A stretch of DNA of 64,000 nucleotides, from positions 60,216-124,215 of the forward strand of contig CAJTGJ010000008.1 of the NCBI GenBank assembly GCA_910575695.1, in the 5' to 3' direction. Origin of the DNA: Oscillospiraceae bacterium (GTDB lineage: Bacteria > Bacillota > Clostridia > Oscillospirales > Oscillospiraceae). The position numbers were made by a program, and so were the translations under genes. Position 1 is the stretch's first letter; each line of letters opens with the position of its first letter. The notes under the pieces were generated by a model that had not been told where the DNA came from, did not search any database, and saw nothing but the letters and a program-made list of their open reading frames with translations. Below, in pieces: positions 56,023 to 64,000 of the stretch.

Positions 56023-58023
56023 ATGAAACTCTACGTATCCGCGTCTGCGGCAAGAAGCGGCTCCGGTGTTGCGGACAGGCCGTTCAAGACCATCGGCGAG
56101 GCGGCGAAGATCGCGCGCCCGGGGGACGAGGTCATTGTGGCCCCGGGCATATACAGGGAATATGTGGACCCGGCCCGCGGTGGAACGGCGGACGCCCGCA
56201 TCACCTACCGTTCCGAGGCGCCGGGACAGGCCGTCATCACCGGGGCGGAGCCCGTCAAGGGCTGGAAACAGCACAGCGGCAATACCTGGGTGTGTAAAAT
56301 CGGCAACGGCGTGTTCGGCGGCTACAATCCCTACACCACAGTGGTGGAGGGGGACTGGTACTTTGCCCCCGACCCGGTGCACACCGGGGAGGTCTACCTG
56401 AACGGGAACGCGATGTACGAGGCGCTCTCCCTGGAGGAAGTGCTGGAACCGAAAATCTTCCCGCTCTCCTGGGAAAAGGAGGCATCCCTCCGCAAGTGGT
56501 ACACAGAGCAGGAGGGGGACTGCACCGTGATCTACGCCAACTTCGGCGGCGCGGACCCCAACCAGGAGAATGTGGAGATCAACGTCCGCCGGAACTGCTT
56601 CTATCCCTCCAAGGAGGGCGTAGGCTATATTACCCTGTCCGGCTTCACGGTGAAGCAGGCTGCCACCCAGTGGGCCCCCCCCACCGCCTACCAGGACGGC
56701 ATGGTTGGCCCCCACTGGTCCAAGGGGTGGATCATTGAGGACTGCGAGATCTCCGATTCCCGGTGCTCCGGCATCACCCTGGGCAAGTATCTCCAGCCCA
56801 ACAACAACAACAAGTGGACCACCAAATACACCAAGGACGGCACCCAGACCGAGCGGGACAACATTATGCAGGCCCAGCTGGAGGGCTGGACGAAGGAGGC
56901 CGTCGGCTCCCACATTATCCGCCGCTGCAACATCCACCACTGCGGCCAGACCGGCATTGTAGGCCATCTGGGCGGGGTATTCTCCCTCATCGAGGACAAC
57001 CACATCCACCACATCAACAACAAGCAGGACCTGGCCGGGGCGGAGATCGGCGGCATCAAAATGCACGCCGCCATCGACGTGACCATCCGCCGGAACCATT
57101 TCCACCACTGCACCCGGGGCCTGTGGCTGGACTGGCAGGCCCAGGGCACGCGGGTGACCCAGAACCTGTTCCACGACAACACGCCGCCGGAGGACGTGGC
57201 GTGCGGCCCGATCCTGGGCATCGGGGAGGACATTTTCATTGAGGTCTCCCACGGCCCCACGCTGGTGGACAACAACCTCCTGCTCTCCCGCTGCGCCAGC
57301 CGCATCAGCACCCAGGGGGTGGCCTTCGTCCACAACCTGATCGCCGGCTCCTTCACCTGGGTGGGCCTGGGGACGGACAACGGCGGCAGCCGCCTGCCCA
57401 CCCCCCGCTATACCCCCTACCACTTCCCCCACCGCACCGAGGTGGCGGGCTTTATGACCATCCTCCACGGCGACGCCCGGTTCTACAACAACATTTTCGT
57501 CCAGCAGCCCGTTCCGGAGGCCTACCCGGTCCACGCGAAGCGGCAGGGCGAGGAGAACGGCTACAATTTCGTGTGCGGGACCTGCCCCTACGAGGGCTAT
57601 CCCACCGCGGAGGCGTATTTCCCGCAGTTCGGCCCCTGGAAAATCGACGATGAGCACAACAAGGACAGGTATTACGACCATCTGCCCGTCTACACCGGGG
57701 GGAACGCCTACTTCAACGGCGCGAAGCCCATGAGCGGCGAGACGGACGCCTTTGTGGACACCGAGCATACCGTGACACTCTCCCTCACCTGCGATGACGG
57801 CGCTCCCCGGCTGGAAACGGACCTGTACGCCTATCTCCAGACCCAGTGCAAAACTGTCTCCACCGAGACGCTGGGCATGGCCTTTGAGCCGGAACAGCGC
57901 TTTGAAACGCCGGACGGCGAGGAGATCGTGTTCAACCAGGATTACTTCGGGGACCACCGGAGCGTGGCTCCAGTCTGCGGCCCCTTCGAGGGGAAGGAGC
58001 AGAGCGGGCGTCCGCTATTTTAA
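56023..58023 (+). CDS. Right-handed beta-helix glycosidase, probable GH120 beta-xylosidase
   Basis: 666 residues, no signal peptide, so cytoplasmic. Parallel beta-helix protein opening with a DUF1565-type start (MKLYVSASAARSGSGVADRPFKTIGEAA, PGDEVIVAPGIYREYV). The pattern GLWLDWQAQGTRVTQNLFHDN (Asp370) and EDIFIEVSHGPTLVDNN (Glu407) matches the nucleophile and acid/base regions of GH120 beta-xylosidases such as XylC of Thermoanaerobacterium. It would cleave xylose from imported xylo-oligosaccharides. Family assignment is from motif memory; an alpha-L-arabinofuranosidase-like role is less likely. AAAGGGGAAAGGG precedes the ATG. Confidence 0.8.
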   Translation: MKLYVSASAARSGSGVADRPFKTIGEAAKIARPGDEVIVAPGIYREYVDPARGGTADARITYRSEAPGQAVITGAEPVKGWKQHSGNTWVCKIGNGVFGGYNPYTTVVEGDWYFAPDPVHTGEVYLNGNAMYEALSLEEVLEPKIFPLSWEKEASLRKWYTEQEGDCTVIYANFGGADPNQENVEINVRRNCFYPSKEGVGYITLSGFTVKQAATQWAPPTAYQDGMVGPHWSKGWIIEDCEISDSRCSGITLGKYLQPNNNNKWTTKYTKDGTQTERDNIMQAQLEGWTKEAVGSHIIRRCNIHHCGQTGIVGHLGGVFSLIEDNHIHHINNKQDLAGAEIGGIKMHAAIDVTIRRNHFHHCTRGLWLDWQAQGTRVTQNLFHDNTPPEDVACGPILGIGEDIFIEVSHGPTLVDNNLLLSRCASRISTQGVAFVHNLIAGSFTWVGLGTDNGGSRLPTPRYTPYHFPHRTEVAGFMTILHGDARFYNNIFVQQPVPEAYPVHAKRQGEENGYNFVCGTCPYEGYPTAEAYFPQFGPWKIDDEHNKDRYYDHLPVYTGGNAYFNGAKPMSGETDAFVDTEHTVTLSLTCDDGAPRLETDLYAYLQTQCKTVSTETLGMAFEPEQRFETPDGEEIVFNQDYFGDHRSVAPVCGPFEGKEQSGRPLF

Positions 58024-58033
58024 CAAGTCCTGA

Positions 58034-59302
58034 TTAACGGTTTTCCGTCAGTTCCATGCTCTCCTTGACGAAATCGTCCTCGGAATTTGTGATGCGGTAG
58101 GCCCGGGGCGTCATTCCGGTTACCCGTTTAAATTCCGCGCCCATGTGGCTCTGGGAGGAAAATCCCAGGCACGCGGCGATGTGGATATAGGAGTAATCGG
58201 TATACGCCAGCAGGTGCTTCGCCTCCTTGACCTTCTCGTGGAGGATAAACTGCTTCAGGGATACCTGTTCGCATTTCCGGAACAGCGCGGACAGATAATT
58301 CGCCTCCAGGCCGATGGCGTCCGCGATGCTCTGCACGGTGAGCTTTTCGTGAAGGTGGGCAAAAATATAGTCCTTACAGTGGGAAATATGCCGGTTCTCC
58401 ATCACCGGCGTATTTCCCTCTTTTTTGACCAGAAGCTCGTGGACCAGTTCGGCGTATTGCAGCTCGGCGCCGTGGTAGAGGCTCTCAATGGTCATGATGT
58501 CGTGGCACGCCTCCAGCTGCTGGATGAACACGTCGCTCAAATAGAAGCTGGTCTCAAAGTGCAGCCCGCCCTCAATGGCCGCCCGGCTGGCCAGGGTGAT
58601 GGCCACGATGCCGATGTTGATGGCCTGACGGACCGGGTCCTCGGACAGCTTTCCGTACCGGCCGGGGAAGCGCTCGTCCAGGACCCGCCGCAGGCCCTCC
58701 ACATCCCCCCTGCGGATGCAGGCGCACTCCCGGACCTCGTGGTTATAGGGGTTGTGGGCAAAGCCGTTTTCCACGTTGACAAAGACCGTTTTGTAAAACT
58801 CCTTGAGGGCCTTCCGCTTGATCTGTTCGTAGACGCAGTTAGCGGCCAGCAGCTGCTGGCCGCTAAGAGGGGGCACCCCCTCTGGAGCCCCGGCCTCGGT
58901 ATGGTACAGCAGCAGGATATCCTCCGCGAACACGTTGATGGAGCAGTACGGAATGTTCTTCTCCCAGGCCGCCGCCGCTTCGTCCGCCGGGTCTATGGGA
59001 ATATACAGCTTGTGCTGGAACTGAACCTCCTCGGGGAGCTGGATGGGGCCCAGCAGGCAGAACTCGTCCCCCATGGGGATCCAGGCATAGACCAGCTTCC
59101 CGTTGACGGAAAACATCAGCGGGGGCTGGGACGGGGCGTAGGTGCGGATCAGCGGGTGGTTCAAAATCAGCCCGCCGTCGTTCACCCCCAGCTGAATATC
59201 CTCGCTGGCGGCTTCCTTCAGCAGCGTCCGGTCTCTTGCGTAAACGCGGATCATGGAGTGGATATGTGACAGAACATGGGTGAGCAGATAGGGGTTTTTC
59301 AT
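58034..59302 (-). CDS. AraC-family transcription regulator of the sugar locus
   Basis: 422 residues. A long N-terminal sensing part (LGVNDGGLILNHPLIRTYAP, MFSVNGKLVYAWIPMGDEFCLLGPI) and a C-terminal AraC/XylS DNA-binding domain with both helix-turn-helix units (KLTVQSIADAIGLEANYLSALFRKCEQVSLKQFI and YSYIHIAACLGFSSQSHMGAEFKRVTGMTPRAYR). Convergent with the glycosidase gene and divergent from the ABC operon, so it most likely controls both. Start ATG 59302, GAGGAGG upstream, own promoter. Confidence 0.9.
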   Translation of the reverse strand: MKNPYLLTHVLSHIHSMIRVYARDRTLLKEAASEDIQLGVNDGGLILNHPLIRTYAPSQPPLMFSVNGKLVYAWIPMGDEFCLLGPIQLPEEVQFQHKLYIPIDPADEAAAAWEKNIPYCSINVFAEDILLLYHTEAGAPEGVPPLSGQQLLAANCVYEQIKRKALKEFYKTVFVNVENGFAHNPYNHEVRECACIRRGDVEGLRRVLDERFPGRYGKLSEDPVRQAINIGIVAITLASRAAIEGGLHFETSFYLSDVFIQQLEACHDIMTIESLYHGAELQYAELVHELLVKKEGNTPVMENRHISHCKDYIFAHLHEKLTVQSIADAIGLEANYLSALFRKCEQVSLKQFILHEKVKEAKHLLAYTDYSYIHIAACLGFSSQSHMGAEFKRVTGMTPRAYRITNSEDDFVKESMELTENR

Positions 59303-59398
59303 GGCCCGGCACGCCTCCTCTCAAGCTATTTTCATAAAAAAAGGAAAACAGGGGAAAAAAAATTTGTGCGAAATCCGAAACGCCAAAGATTTGTGATA

Positions 59399-59428
59399 AC
59401 TATAATGGATTTATGATATATTTGTCAA
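59399..59428 (-). promoter_or_regulatory. Promoter of the AraC regulator
   Basis: Minus strand TTGACA (59423-59428), 18-bp spacer, TATAGT (59399-59404). Confidence 0.7.
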
Positions 59429-59690
59429 GAGCCTTTCTATATAATTTTGTCATGCTTGGTAATGCATTACAGCACAGTTTTATCGTCACAGCGCTTCAAA
59501 ACAAGGAAATACTTTTTTGAAATCTGCGGCAATTCCTGCCGCGGAAGGCCGCGTACGCGGCTTTGCTGGGGACTCCATAGGCAAAACACAGCCTCTTTCA
59601 GGGGCTGGCGGGTCCTTCCTGCCTTGAAATCGGATACCGGTCTTCAGGTGCTTTGACTATGAACATCAAAATCAGTAAAGGAGAATCGGT
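59429..59690 (+). promoter_or_regulatory. Leader/control region of the sugar ABC operon
   Basis: About 260 bases between the divergent araC promoter and the binding-protein gene. TATAAT at 59440-59445 could be a -10 without a good -35, fitting activator dependence. Further down lie GCGGCA/TGCCGC and GCCGCG/CGCGGC inverted repeats (59520s-59560s). No gene seen. Confidence 0.4.
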
Positions 59691-61076
59691 ATGAAGAAGA
59701 AACTTGCACTGCTTTTGGCGGCTGTCATGCTGCTGAGCCTGACACTTGCCGGATGCGGCAACGGCAAGACCCCGAACGAGCCCGGCGCCAACAGCGATCC
59801 CGGAACCGGCGACGACGCCAGCGACCCCGGAACCAGCGATCCCGGAACCAGCGATCCCGGCACCTCCGGCGGCGACACCATTACTTACTGGAACATCGCG
59901 ACCGATGAACCCGATACGACGGTCTTTTCCTACGCCGTTGACAAGTACAACAGCGAAAACTCCGCCGAAAGCGGCTACACGATCGAGCAGGTCTCCACTG
60001 TGAACGACCAGTACAAGAGCAAGCTGGCGGTGGCCATGGGCGCCGGCCAGTGCCCGGACGTCTACGTCCACTGGACCGGCGGCAACCTGGTGGAGTATGT
60101 GAACTCCGGCTATGCCCAGGACCTGACCGCGCTGGTTGACAAATACGGCCTGCGGGACCTCTACACCGAGGCCTCCCTGGCCCAGGGCTCCGTGGACGGC
60201 AAGATCTACGCCCTGCCCACCAAGAACAACTCCATTGCCGCCTTCTTCTATGACAAGGCCATGTGGGCGGAGAAGGGCTATGAGGTCCCCACCACCATCG
60301 CCGAGCTGGAGGCCCTGTGCGACAAGATGGTGGCCGACGGCATTACCCCCTTCGCCCTGGCTAACCAGCCCCAGTGGACCGGTTCCATGTACTATATGTA
60401 CCTGGTGACCCGCCACGGCGGTCCGGACGTCGTGACCAAGGCCTATGACGGCTCCGGCTCCCTGGTGAACGACTCCACCATCTACGCCGGCCAGAAGATC
60501 CAGGAGTGGGTGGAAAAGGGCTACTTCCCCACCGGCGTCAACTCCCTGTCCCCGGATAACGGCGATGACCGCGCCCTGCTCTACACCGGCGCCGGCATGA
60601 TGCTCCAGGGCTCCTGGCAGGTTGGCTCCATCAAGAGCGAGAATCCTGAGTTCTATGAGAATCTCGGCTGCTTCGCGTTCCCGGCCCTGGAGGGCTCCAG
60701 CGCCGACCAGACCGCCATCGTGGGCACCCTGGGCGATGTGTTCATCTCCTTCAACTGCACCGGCGAGAAGCTGGAGGAGGCGTTCAAGATGGCCGCCTAC
60801 TACTCCAGCGAGGACTGGATGAAGCTGGACATCGAGAGCGGCAACCTGCCCCCGCTGCAGGCCGCTACCTCTGAAGAGCCCGCGTGGCAGGACCTTCTGG
60901 GCATCCTGAACGAGGCCTCCGCCGTGCAGCTCTGGTGGGACCAGTATCTGCCCGCCGCGGTGGCCGATGTCCACAAGTCTGCCTCCCAGAAGTGCTTTGA
61001 CGCCTCTGCCACGCCGGAGGCCATTGCGGAGGAGCAGCAGGCCGCCATGGATGAATACCTCGCACAAAACGGCTGA
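59691..61076 (+). CDS. Sugar ABC transporter substrate-binding lipoprotein
   Basis: 461 residues. Lipoprotein signal peptide with lipobox LAGC (Cys22), a Pro/Gly/Thr/Asp-rich spacer with repeated SDPGT units (residues about 35-58), then a CUT1-type solute-binding fold: ITYWNIATDEPDTTVFSYAVDKYN, VAMGAGQCPDVYVHWTGGNLVEYVNSGYAQDLT, KIYALPTKNNSIAAFFYDKAMWAEKGYEVPTT, AGMMLQGSWQVGSI. Likely ligand is an oligosaccharide, xylo-oligosaccharide by context. AAAGGAG precedes the ATG. Confidence 0.92.
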   Translation: MKKKLALLLAAVMLLSLTLAGCGNGKTPNEPGANSDPGTGDDASDPGTSDPGTSDPGTSGGDTITYWNIATDEPDTTVFSYAVDKYNSENSAESGYTIEQVSTVNDQYKSKLAVAMGAGQCPDVYVHWTGGNLVEYVNSGYAQDLTALVDKYGLRDLYTEASLAQGSVDGKIYALPTKNNSIAAFFYDKAMWAEKGYEVPTTIAELEALCDKMVADGITPFALANQPQWTGSMYYMYLVTRHGGPDVVTKAYDGSGSLVNDSTIYAGQKIQEWVEKGYFPTGVNSLSPDNGDDRALLYTGAGMMLQGSWQVGSIKSENPEFYENLGCFAFPALEGSSADQTAIVGTLGDVFISFNCTGEKLEEAFKMAAYYSSEDWMKLDIESGNLPPLQAATSEEPAWQDLLGILNEASAVQLWWDQYLPAAVADVHKSASQKCFDASATPEAIAEEQQAAMDEYLAQNG

Positions 61077-61109
61077 AGCCCCCCGGACGCGTGAGGTTTT
61101 ATTGCTAAA

Positions 61110-61144
61110 AGAATCGGGCAGGGGTTCGCCCCCTGCCCGATTCT
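61110..61144 (+). terminator. Intercistronic stem-loop between binding protein and permease genes
   Basis: Perfect 15-bp stem (61110-61124 with 61130-61144), loop TTCGC, without a T-run. As in malE-type operons, it probably protects the binding-protein message and lowers expression of the permease genes. Confidence 0.8.
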
Positions 61145-61174
61145 ATATAGAGTGCACAGAGGGAGTGTGATTTC

Positions 61175-62074
61175 ATGAACAGTAATGTCAGTCTGGCACA
61201 AAAGAGAAGGCGCTCTTATGGGATCTGCGCCGCAGTCTTTTTGTTCCCAGCCCTGTTTTTCCTCGCGGTCTATCTGCTTTACCCGATCATCGCCACCTTT
61301 TTCAACAGCCTCCACCAGTGGAACGGCATTTCCGCGGACAAGAAGTTCATCGGACTGGCCAACTGGACCAAGCTGGCCGCCGACAGCGATTTCTGGCGGG
61401 CGTTTTTCAACAACATCAAGATCATGGTGCTCTCCCTGGTGATCCAGATGCCCATCGGCATCCTGCTGGCCACCTTCCTGGACGCGGTGGGCAAAAAGGG
61501 AAATGTGTTCAAGGCCATCTGGTTCCTGCCCATGCTGATGAGCTCTGTGGCGGTGGGCTATCTGTTCCGCTACGCCCTGGCCACCAACGGGGGCCTGATC
61601 TCGTCTATTTCGGCACTGTTCGGCGGCGGGCCGGTGGACCTGCTGGGCAATCAGGCCACCGCGCTGTACGCGGTGATCGGCGTGGTCTGTTGGCAGTTCA
61701 TCCCGTTCTATATGGTCTACTACATCGCCGGGTATTCCAGCATTTCCCCGGATATCTATGAGGCGTCCATCATTGACGGCTCCACCCGGGGGCAGTACGT
61801 GCGGCATATCGCGCTGCCCCTGCTGGTGCCCACCATTAAGAGCGCCATTATCCTCTCCCTGATCGGCTCGCTGAAATACTTCGATCTGGTCTACGTCATG
61901 ACCGGCGGCGGTCCGGGCACCTCCACCGAGCTGATGGCCACCTATATGTACAAAAACTCCTTTGATACCTTCAACATGGGCTATGGCTCCACCATCGCGG
62001 CAGGTATGTTCATCCTCATCACTCTGTTCGCGTCCATTATCATGCGGCTTCTGAACGGAAGGGGGAACGACTGA
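61175..62074 (+). CDS. Sugar ABC transporter permease (MalF/UgpA-like)
   Basis: 299 residues with six membrane helices. CUT1 permease with the EAA loop EASIIDGSTRGQYVRHIALPLLVPTIKSA that docks the ATPase; N-terminal AAVFLFPALFFLAVYLLYPIIATFFNSLHQWNG and the typical KYFDLVYVMTGGGPGTSTELMATYMYKNSF. Its stop overlaps the start of the next permease (TGATG). Ribosome site GAGGGAG. Confidence 0.94.
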   Translation: MNSNVSLAQKRRRSYGICAAVFLFPALFFLAVYLLYPIIATFFNSLHQWNGISADKKFIGLANWTKLAADSDFWRAFFNNIKIMVLSLVIQMPIGILLATFLDAVGKKGNVFKAIWFLPMLMSSVAVGYLFRYALATNGGLISSISALFGGGPVDLLGNQATALYAVIGVVCWQFIPFYMVYYIAGYSSISPDIYEASIIDGSTRGQYVRHIALPLLVPTIKSAIILSLIGSLKYFDLVYVMTGGGPGTSTELMATYMYKNSFDTFNMGYGSTIAAGMFILITLFASIIMRLLNGRGND

Positions 62075-62937
62075 TGGCCGGAACTGATATGCAGCTGAAA
62101 AAATCGGCGCGGAAGAAAAAAGCTGCCTGGGCGGTGGCGGTGATACTCGCACTGCTCTGGCTGCTGGTGGCCTTTGTGCCCTTCCTGTTCATGGTGCTGA
62201 CCGGCTTCAAGCAGAAACTGGAGACCATTTTGTACGGCGCGTTCCATCTGCCGGAAACCCTGTATCTTCAGAATTACGTCGACGTGATCACGGATGTCAA
62301 TTTCTGGATCTATTTCCGGAACAGCATCATCGTGCTGGTGGTATCGCTGGCCATCCTGCTGTTCATCTCCGCCTGCGCCGCGTATCCCCTCTCCCGGTTC
62401 AAATTCAGGCTCCGCGGGCCGGTCTATCTGCTGATCGTAGCGGCCATGTCGGTGCCCATCCACGTCACCATGATCCCCATCTTCCAAATGACCATCAACA
62501 TGGGGCTGTACGACACCATCTGGGCGCTGGTGCCCACCTCCGTGGCCTTCGCCTCCCCCATTTCCGTGTTTATCCTCACCGGATTTATGGAGGGCATTCC
62601 CCGGGAGCTGGAGGAGGCATCGGATGTGGACGGCTGCGGCCTTTACCGCCGGTTCTTCAAGATCATCCTCCCGCTGTCCACGCCGGGCCTGTCCACACTG
62701 GCGATCTACAACGGCGTGAACATCTGGAACGAATTTATTTTCGCGTTTACCCTGACCCAGTCCAACGGGAACAGGACGCTTCCCCTGGCGCTGTGGAATT
62801 ATCAGGGCCAGTACGCCTCCAACACCGCGATGATCATGGCCTGCCTGACATTGTCGGTGCTGCCGATGATTATCCTGTTTATCGTCATGCAGGATAAGCT
62901 GGTCAAGGGCATGATGGCCGGCGCCGTCAAGGGATAA
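62074..62937 (+). CDS. Sugar ABC transporter permease (MalG/UgpE-like)
   Basis: 287 residues, six membrane helices. Features: FVPFLFMVLTGFKQKLET, SLAILLFISACAAYPLSRFKFR, and the EAA loop LEEASDVDGCGLYRRFFKIILPLSTPGLSTLAIYNGVNIWNEF. Partner of the preceding permease. No ATP-binding subunit is encoded here; in Firmicutes a shared MsmK/MalK-type ATPase often energises several such systems. A terminator-like hairpin follows. Confidence 0.94.
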   Translation: MAGTDMQLKKSARKKKAAWAVAVILALLWLLVAFVPFLFMVLTGFKQKLETILYGAFHLPETLYLQNYVDVITDVNFWIYFRNSIIVLVVSLAILLFISACAAYPLSRFKFRLRGPVYLLIVAAMSVPIHVTMIPIFQMTINMGLYDTIWALVPTSVAFASPISVFILTGFMEGIPRELEEASDVDGCGLYRRFFKIILPLSTPGLSTLAIYNGVNIWNEFIFAFTLTQSNGNRTLPLALWNYQGQYASNTAMIMACLTLSVLPMIILFIVMQDKLVKGMMAGAVKG

Positions 62938-63001
62938 GCGGTACGCTTTTTGCCCGTGCGTCTGGCTCCGGGGATTTCCTGATCGTAGGCAAACTGTTTA
63001 T

Positions 63002-63050
63002 AAACCGGCTCTGAGCGCTGTCAATATGGCGTTCAGGGCCGGTTTGTTTT
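63002..63050 (+). terminator. Terminator of the sugar ABC operon
   Basis: Long stem: AAACCGGC/GCCGGTTT outside (63002-63009 with 63038-63045), CTGAGCGC/GCGTTCAG inside, then GTTTT. Confidence 0.75.
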
Positions 63051-63389
63051 GACGATACTACGCCTAAGACATCTTCAATCGTAAACTCGATCGTGCAAGA
63101 ATGCCTCCTCTTTGTATTTTCATCGGATTTTTTGAAAGAATTGGTGCGCACCTTTTTTACGTTGGCGGCATTATATTATATGACTAAAAAGCGGTACAGC
63201 CTGACGGCAGCCGTGCGCCCTCCGGGGGCGGGCCCTTCCCTGCTGGTATATGCCAGCAGACGCCAACGGCGGCTTGTGCATCGGGCGCAGCTGCGTCGAT
63301 GCACTGGGGGCCTTCGGACACCAGCAAGCTGTACCGGGTATATACCGGCGCATTGCTTGCTGCTGCTATCAGTGCTTATATCAGGAGGG
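63051..63389. other. Gap with a cluster of hairpins, no gene recognised
   Basis: About 340 bases. The middle is GC-rich and folds into three consecutive hairpins: TGCTGG/CCAGCA (63241-63258), GTGCATCG/CGATGCAC (63276-63304) and CCGG/CCGG (63330s). Frames here are open for up to 120 codons, but none has a ribosome site or a recognisable domain, so no CDS is called. It may be gene debris or a structured RNA. Confidence 0.4.
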
Positions 63390-63418
63390 TTGAAAATCGT
63401 TCGTATTGGTGGTACACT
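63390..63418 (+). promoter_or_regulatory. Promoter of the small membrane protein
   Basis: TTGAAA (63390-63395), 17-bp spacer, TACACT (63413-63418), about 37 bases before the ATG. Confidence 0.6.
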
Positions 63419-63454
63419 CTATTTGACTGATCAGGATTTGAGGAGGTGCGGAAT

Positions 63455-63634
63455 ATGAAATATATCGGTACATTTTTACTGTTTTCTATTGCTGTAATTT
63501 TTTTGTGGATGGGATATATAATTTCGTCTGTTTTTGGTCTGTTAAGATGGCCTGTTTTCATAATAGTCTGTCTGTTTTTGGGTGAAATTTACTATCGTAT
63601 TTGTAAATGGATGTACTCATACTGCCAAAAATAA
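63455..63634 (+). CDS. 59-residue membrane protein
   Basis: Two hydrophobic helices (IGTFLLFSIAVIFLWMGYII and LLRWPVFIIVCLFLGEIYYRI) joined by SSVFG, ending in an aromatic/basic tail CKWMYSYCQK. AGGAGG lies about nine bases before the ATG, a promoter is in place upstream and a hairpin follows, so it is probably a real small gene. AT-rich compared with the rest of the window, suggesting recent acquisition. Function unknown. Confidence 0.6.
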   Translation: MKYIGTFLLFSIAVIFLWMGYIISSVFGLLRWPVFIIVCLFLGEIYYRICKWMYSYCQK

Positions 63635-63647
63635 CTTCCAGTCTGTC

Positions 63648-63679
63648 GGGGGATTTCATCTTTATGGTGAAATCCCCCT
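63648..63679 (+). terminator. Hairpin after the 59-residue gene
   Basis: 13-bp stem GGGGGATTTCATC/GGTGAAATCCCCC (63648-63660 with 63666-63678), loop TTTAT, only two T after it. Confidence 0.6.
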
Positions 63680-64000
63680 TGACAAATGCTCTCTTGGCCG
63701 AATCAACTGTATCAGCCGTCCCTCTGTCCTCCTTAATGCGGCATTTTTGGCAAGACCGCTCCCTCCTTCGCTGAGACAAATCCGCTTGCTTCTCCGGTTA
63801 TTTTCCTGATACTCCGGAAATGCATATCCATCTTTCTTCAGTCCATTCAATTCTGTCAATATGTGTCAACGCCAATCTGAAATTGTAAGAAAACGCCGAA
63901 GAAATTTGGCTCATCGGTAGAATGAGTGGGTGGTAAAAACTGAACAAGCCCTTGGCAGCACAGGGGAAACGACTATGATTAAGTTGCGAAACAAAAATCA
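63680..64000. other. Right edge: possible left end of a mobile element
   Basis: A minus-strand frame (63859-63662) reads MTELNGLKKDGYAFPEYQEN and resembles debris rather than a domain I can name. Around 63865-63910 the motif AACGCC is repeated in AACGCCAATCTGAAATT and AACGCCGAAGAAATTT, reminiscent of the repeated ends of IS21-type elements. A frame MIKLRNKN opens at 63975 and leaves the window. Too little is visible to decide. Confidence 0.3.

Noticed and set aside
55300..57957. 885-codon minus frame opposite the GH120-like gene
   Set aside because: Antisense shadow; the plus strand has ribosome sites, motifs and operon order.
63093..63458. 121-codon plus frame MQECLLFVFSSDF...
   Set aside because: No ribosome site, changes from AT-rich to GC-rich inside the frame, no domain; crosses several hairpins and the next gene's promoter.

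Overview
The window reads as chromosomal DNA of a GC-rich member of the Clostridia, most likely the Oscillospiraceae (Flavonifractor/Pseudoflavonifractor/Oscillibacter-like). The reasons are the Gram-positive gene set and order (gdpP-rplI-dnaB-tilS-hpt-ftsH-lepB-metG-tatD on one strand), strong GGAGG ribosome sites with some GTG/TTG starts, a cysteine T-box, SLH surface proteins and 2-hydroxyacyl-CoA dehydratase-type activases. The family assignment is inference; no 16S gene is present.

Layout. 1-7.6 kb: end of an mreB-type gene, rfbB, ruvX, a palindromic repeat element, a small XRE repressor, ackA divergent from tmcAL, then an XRE regulator coupled to pepT, and a rhomboid-like membrane protein. 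7.7-17.2 kb: a membrane glycosyltransferase, mutY, a thymidine-kinase remnant coupled to a radical SAM protein, an Rrf2 regulator, a DEAD-box helicase, ymdB and an SbcD/SbcC-like (YhaO/YhaN-like) pair. 17.4-25 kb: HtrA protease, AI-2E-type and AEC-type membrane proteins, an ABC exporter fired from a promoter that overlaps the divergent AEC promoter, small hypothetical genes, ylmH and a DUF896 gene. 25-32 kb is accessory and partly decayed: a tandemly duplicated two-gene cassette of unknown function (one copy truncated, the other with a stop codon in its signal peptide), a secreted repeat protein, padR with a frameshifted HAAS-type pseudogene, and a 771-residue SLH surface protein lying between two 66-bp direct repeats copied from the end of the neighbouring cold-shock gene.

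32-45 kb is the conserved housekeeping run on the minus strand, from gdpP down to tatD. 45-48.5 kb carries three genes of the acyl-CoA dehydratase activase/DUF2229 type. 48.6-51 kb is a T-box-controlled cysE-cysS operon. 51.5-52.1 kb is a dense RNA region: two candidate small RNAs, each with its own consensus-like promoter and terminator, then tRNA-Val(GAC) under a perfect TTGACA-17-TATAAT promoter.

52.5-55 kb is a wrecked locus: a cytidylate-kinase-like gene, an ORF fusing a BilS-like flavodoxin domain to an internal MATE transporter fragment, a frameshifted MarR (BilQ-like) remnant and a LysR gene without its DNA-binding domain. 55-63 kb is a carbohydrate utilisation locus: YesL-family protein, a GH120-type beta-xylosidase, an AraC regulator and a sugar ABC transporter (binding protein plus two permeases, no ATPase here), which together suggest uptake and hydrolysis of xylo-oligosaccharides. 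The last kilobase has a small membrane protein gene and what may be the edge of a mobile element.

No complete defence island, CRISPR array or prophage was found. The least explained features are the two small RNAs before tRNA-Val, the duplicated 25-28 kb cassette, and the rearranged flavodoxin/MATE/MarR/LysR locus.
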